Below are positions 7,161-10,812 of a DNA stretch of 10,812 nt, one piece after another; within the stretch, counting starts at the first letter, position 1; every line of letters begins with the position of its first letter. Made by a program: the position numbers and the translations under genes. The notes under the pieces are model-generated. The model did no database searches and was not told the DNA's origin. It saw nothing but the letters and a program-made list of their open reading frames with translations. Origin of the DNA: Thermoplasmata archaeon (GTDB lineage: Archaea > Thermoplasmatota > Thermoplasmata > GCA-020350865); contig CP070672.1 of assembly GCA_020351895.1 (NCBI GenBank), positions 3,805,961 through 3,816,772 of the forward strand, given 5' to 3'.

Positions 7161-8459
7161 ATGATAAAATCATCGGATGATGAAAGGCGCATAGGAATAG
7201 AGGTTTTTTACACGAATGTTCGAGGAATAGGAGGCAAGCTCAGAAAAAATCCTGAGGATTTTATAGTTGAGGAGATTTCATCCCCTCTATCCAAAGACGA
7301 TGATGGTGAATATACAATAGCGAGAATTAAGGTAAAAAACTGGGAGACAAACAGACTCATTCGGCAACTATCGAGAAGATTGGGCATCAGCAGAAAGAGA
7401 ATAGGATTTGCGGGGACAAAGGATAGACGAGCGGTGACAACCCAGCTTTTTTCGATCAAGGCCCCCATTAAGGATGTAAGGAAATTGTCTCTAAAGGATT
7501 TCGAGATTCTTGAGATTTACACCTCAAGACAAGGATTAGATTTAGGTGATCTTTTGGGAAATCGATTCGATATCATAATTAAAGGGATAGAAGTCCCAGA
7601 TTTGGATGCTAATAAGTCCATTTCTGATATCTCGGAAGAGCTGGAATCCCTAAAGGGGTTCCCCAATTTCTTTGGGCATCAGAGGTTCGGGGCGGTAAGA
7701 CCCATTACCCATATTGTGGGAAAGAAGATCATTGAGGGTGATTTCAAAGGTGCTGTGCATATTTACATCGGTAATCCTGTTGATATTGAAGGTGCAGAAG
7801 CGTTTGAGGCTAGGAAGACCTTTGAAGAGGGAGGAAGTTTTGCCGATGTGCTGGAACTGTTTCCAAAATACTTCGGATTTGAAAAGGCTCTGCTGAATCA
7901 CCTGATAAAAAAAGAAGGTGATTACATCGGTGCATTGAATGCATTACCAAAGAATCTGTCCATGATGTTCGTCCATGCGTATCAATCCTATATTTTCAAT
8001 AGGATCTTGAGCCAGAGAATAGAAAAAGGATTACTCACATCAGAACCGCTGATAGGTGATATTGTTATTCCAATGGATAAAAGCGGCCTTCCCGATCATA
8101 AGAAGTGGATTGAGGTAACAGATGACAATATCAATAAGATAAGTAAAAGAGTAAGGGAGAAAAAAGCCGCAATCAGCGGTCTTGTTCCGGGCAGCAATGT
8201 GATGTTCGCAAAGGGAAGGCAGGGTGAGATTGAGGAAAAGGTGGTAGAGGATGAAGGAGTATCACCAAAGGACTTCATAATACCTCAGATGAGGAGGCTA
8301 TCATCAAAAGGCATAAGAAGGGAATTTGTCTCCCCTCTTTCAGATTTTGTCTATGAGATAGGGGATGGGGGGATAAGAATGCAATTTACCCTTCAGAAAG
8401 GCTGCTATGCAACGGCATTGTTAAGAGAATTCATGAAAACCGATATGCTCAGTTATTGA
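7161..8459 (+). CDS. truD: tRNA pseudouridine synthase D (TruD/Pus7 family)
   Basis: Converts a specific uridine in tRNA to pseudouridine: position 13 in bacterial tRNA-Glu, and other sites in archaeal and eukaryotic Pus7 relatives. 432 residues, in the usual archaeal range. The catalytic aspartate is Asp88 in GFAGTKDRRAVTTQ (82-95). Further family motifs are GGKLRKNPEDFIVEEI (24-39), GNRFDIIIKGI (133-143), FPNFFGHQRFG (167-177), FVHAYQSYIFN (270-280) and the C-terminal LQKGCYATALLREFMK (411-426). Between motifs II and III sits the family's TRUD insertion domain, roughly 180-370. The ATG at 7161 is the first in frame and lies about 26 bases after a TATA-like element, with no SD, so a leaderless message is likely. 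It is divergent from the PKD protein gene and convergent with the rnhB operon; its stop is 30 bases from the end of the SCP2 gene. Confidence 0.95.
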   Translation: MIKSSDDERRIGIEVFYTNVRGIGGKLRKNPEDFIVEEISSPLSKDDDGEYTIARIKVKNWETNRLIRQLSRRLGISRKRIGFAGTKDRRAVTTQLFSIKAPIKDVRKLSLKDFEILEIYTSRQGLDLGDLLGNRFDIIIKGIEVPDLDANKSISDISEELESLKGFPNFFGHQRFGAVRPITHIVGKKIIEGDFKGAVHIYIGNPVDIEGAEAFEARKTFEEGGSFADVLELFPKYFGFEKALLNHLIKKEGDYIGALNALPKNLSMMFVHAYQSYIFNRILSQRIEKGLLTSEPLIGDIVIPMDKSGLPDHKKWIEVTDDNINKISKRVREKKAAISGLVPGSNVMFAKGRQGEIEEKVVEDEGVSPKDFIIPQMRRLSSKGIRREFVSPLSDFVYEIGDGGIRMQFTLQKGCYATALLREFMKTDMLSY

Positions 8460-8463
8460 GACC

Positions 8464-8496
8464 ATAATAAAACAAAAGACTTTGGATTTTTAATCC
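8464..8496. terminator. Possible termination region between convergent truD and the SCP2 gene
   Basis: For truD, a small hairpin ggatt-ttt-aatcc lies at 8484-8496 and contains a T5 run. For the minus-strand operon, the complement of 8464-8478 reads as a T-rich tract (cttttgttttatta), the kind of U-rich signal that can stop archaeal RNA polymerase without a hairpin. The region is only 30 bases between stop codons, so transcripts may overlap. Confidence 0.35.
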
Positions 8497-8828
8497 GTTT
8501 TCAAGAACTTCCTGAGCCTGATGATGTCTTCAAAGGATCCATTCAACTTGATCTTCCTCATTGCAAAGGCCTTCATAGGGCTCATTTCTTGGCTCATGAC
8601 GGCTTTTAAGGTTTCTGTATCAGATGTCACTGTTAATCTGGGTTTCTCTGCCTTGCCTTTTTCCAGATCCCCGACCTCCCCTTCTTTTATAGAAACATAA
8701 TAACTCTCACCATCTGTAATATCCAATTGAAATATCCCATCAAATCCTTTTATCTCTGATTTTAACTTCTCATCCTCTTCCAGATTCTTTTTAATTTTTA
8801 CTAGCCATTCATTCAGGATTTTCTCCAT
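8490..8828 (-). CDS. SCP2-type (sterol carrier-like) lipid-binding domain protein
   Basis: 112 residues forming a single SCP2-like domain, normally a small alpha/beta fold with a hydrophobic tunnel that binds fatty-acyl or other lipids. Supporting features: an amphipathic N-terminal helix (EKILNEWLVKIKKNLEED), a strand block FQLDITDGESYYVSIKEGEV (33-52), the KPRLTVTSDTETLKAVM segment (62-78) and the closing helix with KLNGSFEDIIRLRKFL (94-109). There is no signal peptide, so it is cytoplasmic. The start at 8828 is set by ggaggt at 8835-8840, six bases away. An upstream in-frame ATG at 8945 would lie deep inside rnhB and give unrelated residues. The gene follows rnhB by 11 bases, with its SD overlapping the rnhB stop, so the pair is cotranscribed. 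Archaea use such domains in poorly understood roles; ligand unknown. Confidence 0.78.
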   Translation of the reverse strand: MEKILNEWLVKIKKNLEEDEKLKSEIKGFDGIFQLDITDGESYYVSIKEGEVGDLEKGKAEKPRLTVTSDTETLKAVMSQEMSPMKAFAMRKIKLNGSFEDIIRLRKFLKTD

Positions 8829-8834
8829 TTTTCG

Positions 8835-8840
8835 ACCTCC
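8835..8840 (-). promoter_or_regulatory. Strong Shine-Dalgarno for the SCP2 gene, touching the rnhB stop
   Basis: Minus-strand ggaggt immediately follows the TAG stop of rnhB, sharing its G, and lies six bases before the ATG at 8828. Ribosomes finishing rnhB would be positioned to re-initiate, so translation of the two genes is probably coupled. Confidence 0.7.
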
Positions 8841-9481
8841 TAGTATTCTTCTATTCTCTTGCCTGTGGCCCTGCTTAATAGGCGCTGGGCCGTCTTCCAC
8901 GAAAGGCGTGTATAAGGTGGTGCTTTGCCGTGCTTTGCTATCCATCTTTCCATAAACTGTATGGTTTGAGCATCTGAGGGATACCCACTTCCTATATTCT
9001 CGCCGATTTCTTTGGCAATCTTTCGAACCTCGGCATCACGGGTTGTTTTCGCTATTATGGATGCTGCCGAGACGATTGGATAAACCTCGTCTGCACCATG
9101 CTTAGATATTATCTTCAAATCAAAGTCGAGTTCATTTTCGATGTCCTTACCAAAACGCTCTTCATTCACGTCTGCACTGTCCACATATGCAGTTTCCGGC
9201 TTTAACTTTTCGATTATGCTGGCAAATAGTTTGGTCTCGATCTGGTTCATGGTAAGGCTTTCCCTCATTATATCTATATCCCTTGCCGGGACAATCATAA
9301 TTTCCGTGGTGGCTATATTATACAGCTGTGATGCCAATGTTTCTCTTCGCTTGGGTGTGCACTTTTTTGAGTCTCTAACATTCAATCCATCCAATTGAGA
9401 TTCGCTTTCAAGCATAAGTCCTGCAACAACCATGGGTCCAATTACAGGACCCCTACCAGCCTCATCAACTCCACAAATCAT
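8840..9481 (-). CDS. rnhB: Ribonuclease HII
   Basis: Endonuclease that cuts the RNA strand of RNA-DNA hybrids and removes single ribonucleotides built into DNA. 213 residues, typical of the archaeal enzyme. The metal-binding acidic set is complete: Asp6 and Glu7 in GVDEAGRGPVIGPMVVA (4-20), Asp101 in AYVDSADV (98-105) and Asp131 in GADEVYP (129-135). DSKKCTPKRRE (37-47), VSAASIIAKTTRD (137-149), GSGYPSD (164-170) and SWKTAQRLL (194-202) are further family motifs. The glycine-rich GRG in the first motif is intact. The ATG at 9481 leaves five residues before the catalytic pair, as is usual. No SD is present, and a TATA-like element lies 26 bases upstream, so the message is probably leaderless. 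It is first in an operon with the SCP2-like gene. Confidence 0.96.
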   Translation of the reverse strand: MICGVDEAGRGPVIGPMVVAGLMLESESQLDGLNVRDSKKCTPKRRETLASQLYNIATTEIMIVPARDIDIMRESLTMNQIETKLFASIIEKLKPETAYVDSADVNEERFGKDIENELDFDLKIISKHGADEVYPIVSAASIIAKTTRDAEVRKIAKEIGENIGSGYPSDAQTIQFMERWIAKHGKAPPYTRLSWKTAQRLLSRATGKRIEEY

Positions 9482-9501
9482 CTGAGGGGATAAGAGGTTT
9501 T

Positions 9502-9512
9502 GGGTAAAAAGA
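9502..9512 (-). promoter_or_regulatory. TATA-region element of rnhB
   Basis: Minus-strand tctttttaccc, identical to the element before truD, ends 20 bases before the rnhB ATG (19 for truD). The spacing fits a leaderless transcript beginning at the start codon. Confidence 0.55.
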
Positions 9513-9647
9513 GGTTTTGATGGATGTGAGCAGTTTAATATTTTGATAAGATCTCAGAAGTTATGGTAAGTTCATTTCATTGATCTAATTTATAGTTGTT
9601 AAAGAACTTTATATGAATTATATGGGATATATGGATGATTTTTCATA

Positions 9648-9693
9648 TCTCACGTATTTTGTGTTGAAATTCACTAGATATAAATATGTGAGA
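9648..9693. repeat. 12-bp inverted repeat spanning a TATA box
   Basis: tctcacgtattt at 9648-9659 pairs with aaatatgtgaga at 9682-9693 with a single G-T wobble, around a 22-base loop. The right arm overlaps a strong TATA-like sequence gatataaata at 9677-9686. It could be a regulator binding site that blocks the promoter, or a hairpin in an RNA crossing the region. Confidence 0.5.
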
Positions 9694-9739
9694 CAACATA
9701 GATGTAATCGGGTAAATTGATTCACCCAACATAAAAAAA

Positions 9740-9792
9740 GGAGGAAGTAATTGGATAATGAAGTACGAATTGGGGAGATGTTAGCAAATTAA
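9740..9792 (+). other. Strong SD followed by a 13-codon reading frame (leader peptide or gene remnant?)
   Basis: ggagg at 9740-9744 lies six bases before a TTG at 9751. From there the frame reads (M)DNEVRIGEMLAN and stops at 9790-9792. The ATG at 9758 in another frame gives only eight codons. A TATA box at 9677-9686 would start a transcript near 9707, upstream of this SD. Promoter, SD and start are thus in order, but the frame closes almost at once. It may be a leader peptide, a truncated gene or chance. Confidence 0.25.
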
Positions 9793-9895
9793 TTTTGAAA
9801 CGGTGTACGATGATATAAAACTAACCGAAAGTTCGAGATATAATATCATTATGAATCAATGAGGAAATCTAAAAGACGAAATGCATTTAAGACTT

Positions 9896-9911
9896 CACTT
9901 TTCGAAAGGTG
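9896..9911. promoter_or_regulatory. 16-bp near-palindrome upstream of a TATA box, possible operator
   Basis: cacttttcgaaaggtg is self-complementary except for one T-G pair. It ends 12 bases before the TATA box at 9924, where activators or repressors commonly bind in archaeal promoters. No regulator gene is nearby. Confidence 0.35.
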
Positions 9912-9923
9912 TACCAATCTTTA

Positions 9924-9932
9924 CTTATATAG
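9924..9932 (+). promoter_or_regulatory. TATA box for the PKD/propeller protein gene
   Basis: cttatatag is a close match to the archaeal TATA consensus. It predicts transcription from about 9953. That gives a leader of roughly 21 bases carrying ggagg at 9961-9965, eight bases before the ATG at 9974. Confidence 0.65.
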
Positions 9933-9973
9933 CCACGGACATAAAGTTTCTCCATCCAATGGAGGAATAAAAC

Positions 9974-10812
9974 ATGAAGGAAAGAAAAAAATCCTTAGAA
10001 GCGAGAAGGACCGGTCCTATTCATTTCCTTGTTTTGGTATTGCTTACCTTCTCCTTATTGCCGATAAATATCAGCTTGACTGCTGAGAATACAAAGGCAG
10101 ATGGGAACAATATACCGCCTGTGGCAATTATAGACCTCCCTTTACAGATGATCTTTGTTGGAGAAGAGACATTGTTCTCTGGTAATAGCTCATACGATCC
10201 CGATGGCTGGATAGTATCTTACGATTGGGATTTTGGTGACGGGGATCATGGCAGCGGAGTAATGATAACACATATTTACAATGCACCTGGAAATTATACT
10301 GTCACATTAACGGTTACTGATAATGATAACCTGACAGATACGGATAGTGTATCTGTAACGGTTCTTGACTCACCACCACAGTATATACCGCCGGTAGCAG
10401 ATGCAGATCCAGATCTTCAAATCGTTTATTTGGGAGAGGAGGCATGGTTTTATGGGCACAATTCCTATGATCCGGACGGTTGGATAGTGTCCTATGATTG
10501 GGATTTCGGAGATGGAATGTTCGACAGCGGATTGAACGTATCTCATATCTATGGAGAACCAGGAAATTACACTGTTACATTAACTGTTACTGATAGCGAT
10601 AATCTAACTGACCATGATACTTGTATAGTCGTGGTCCTAGAAGTAGTTCCACCTCCCCCACCACCCCCACCTCCTCCCCCTCCTCCGCCTTCCAGCGATG
10701 ACGATTGGCCAATGTTCAACCATGATCCACAACATTCCGGCTTCTCAACATCGGATGCTCCCGACACAGCGAATTTGCTATGGACGTTTACGGGATTTTG
10801 GCCCATGACCTC
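9974..10812 (+). CDS. Secreted protein with two PKD domains, polyproline linker and PQQ-like propeller start (3' end outside window)
   Basis: 279 complete codons are visible and the frame is open at the window edge. The signal peptide has a KERKK/RR-rich start and a hydrophobic core at about 17-31. PKD domains lie at about 48-131 and 140-223; both carry the identical 18 residues SYDPDGWIVSYDWDFGDG, followed by HIY and APGNYTVTLTV-type strands. Fourteen consecutive prolines (226-239) form a stiff linker. It leads to DDDWPMFNHDPQHSGFS and then LLWTF, the usual opening of PQQ-type beta-propeller repeats in secreted archaeal and bacterial proteins. Six N-x-S/T sequons lie outside the signal. SD ggagg at 9961-9965, eight bases before the ATG, fixes the start. 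Likely displayed on the cell surface or released. The propeller call rests on about 35 residues, and whether it binds a cofactor or is only a scaffold cannot be told. Confidence 0.85.
   Translation, partial: MKERKKSLEARRTGPIHFLVLVLLTFSLLPINISLTAENTKADGNNIPPVAIIDLPLQMIFVGEETLFSGNSSYDPDGWIVSYDWDFGDGDHGSGVMITHIYNAPGNYTVTLTVTDNDNLTDTDSVSVTVLDSPPQYIPPVADADPDLQIVYLGEEAWFYGHNSYDPDGWIVSYDWDFGDGMFDSGLNVSHIYGEPGNYTVTLTVTDSDNLTDHDTCIVVVLEVVPPPPPPPPPPPPPPSSDDDWPMFNHDPQHSGFSTSDAPDTANLLWTFTGFWPMT
10115..10642 (+). repeat. Tandem PKD-domain duplication
   Basis: Two copies offset by 91 codons (273 bases). Residues 73-90 and 164-181 are identical in protein, yet 12 of these 18 codons differ, all by synonymous change. 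This points to an old duplication kept by selection rather than a recent copy. Confidence 0.85.
10649..10690 (+). repeat. 14-codon proline tract
   Basis: Fourteen proline codons in a row using all four CCN codons in irregular order. The DNA is a pure C/T tract interrupted only by third-position A or G. Long proline runs stall ribosomes and need the factor aIF5A (EF-P in bacteria). Structurally it separates the PKD pair from the propeller. Confidence 0.9.

Larger units (their letters stand above)
9513..9973. other. A+T-rich intergenic region with several regulatory-looking signals
   Basis: About 460 bases without a convincing protein gene. It contains a 9-base-period micro-repeat tatatgNNN x3 at 9610-9636, the inverted repeat 9648-9693, a TATA box at 9677-9686, a strong SD at 9740-9744 before a 13-codon frame, a near-palindrome at 9896-9911 and a TATA box at 9924-9932. 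No tRNA features were seen. It may be a large promoter region, hold a small RNA, or carry the remains of a lost gene. Confidence 0.5.

Noticed and set aside
6971..7180. 69-codon plus-strand frame in the divergent intergenic gap
   Set aside because: It has low-complexity hydrophobic composition from A+T-rich DNA, no SD, overlaps the truD start in another frame and covers likely promoters.
8829..8945. 39-residue extension of the SCP2 protein inside rnhB
   Set aside because: It overlaps well-conserved rnhB coding sequence, looks unlike the SCP2 domain, and the strong SD points to 8828.
4358..9796. 13-base string gcaaattaatttt shared by 4358-4370 and 9784-9796
   Set aside because: It is short and A+T-rich, with no shared flanks, so coincidence is the simpler explanation.
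9859..10086. 75-codon plus-strand frame before and into the last gene
   Set aside because: It runs in another frame across the TATA box, SD and signal-peptide region of the PKD/propeller gene, and has no SD or recognisable domain.
10567..10806. Minus-strand frame with a long glycine run
   Set aside because: The glycine run is simply the complement of the proline tract in the PKD/propeller gene, which has its own SD, signal peptide and domains.
1..10812. CRISPR arrays, insertion sequences, tRNA or rRNA genes, toxin-antitoxin pairs
   Set aside because: No regularly spaced direct repeats, transposase motifs, T-loop consensus or adjacent toxin gene were seen on either strand; the YgiT-like protein alone does not make a toxin-antitoxin module.

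Overview
The window looks like chromosomal DNA from a euryarchaeon, most plausibly the Thermoplasmatota and their uncultured relatives. The evidence is as follows. The TruD and RNase HII have archaeal motifs. Several genes lack a Shine-Dalgarno (SD) site and instead have a TATA-like box about 26 bases before the start codon, which is the archaeal leaderless arrangement. There are also two long secreted proteins with PKD domains, N-glycosylation sequons and, in one, C-terminal GWNLIS-type repeats. The lineage is an inference from protein style; no rRNA or tRNA is present to anchor it.

Layout, left to right. Bases 1-194 are non-coding, with one good imperfect hairpin and a TATA box. Next comes a two-gene ABC export operon (ATPase 195-986, permease 950-2479, overlapping by 37 bases). 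A second plus-strand unit holds a histidine ammonia-lyase family enzyme (2588-4111) and a 61-residue YgiT-like zinc-ribbon protein (4145-4330). It ends in a hairpin plus T-run terminator that begins inside the zinc-ribbon gene. Convergent to it is a large secreted protein on the minus strand (4421-6955): signal peptide, beta-helix-like region, carboxypeptidase-regulatory-like domain, two PKD domains, a fibronectin-III-like domain and two GWNL repeats. Divergent from that is truD (tRNA pseudouridine synthase, 7161-8459). A minus-strand operon, rnhB (9481-8840) followed by a small SCP2-type protein (8828-8490), converges on truD. Last is the 5' part of another secreted protein (9974 to the window end): signal peptide, two PKD domains, a 14-proline linker and the start of what looks like a PQQ-type beta-propeller.

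How it fits together. truD and rnhB are housekeeping RNA genes, and both are preceded by the same 11-base TATA-region string at nearly the same distance. The PKD proteins are probably cell-surface or secreted glycoproteins. The ammonia-lyase suggests amino-acid degradation, but no other hut gene is present, and some of its motifs lean towards the phenylalanine/tyrosine branch of the family. The ABC pair is an exporter of unknown substrate.

Most of the window is ordinary. The part least explained by its genes is the roughly 460-base A+T-rich gap between rnhB and the last gene. It holds a 12-bp inverted repeat overlapping a TATA box, a strong SD before a reading frame that stops after 13 codons, and a 16-bp near-palindrome just upstream of a second TATA box. 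No CRISPR array, insertion sequence, tRNA or convincing novel multi-gene system was found.
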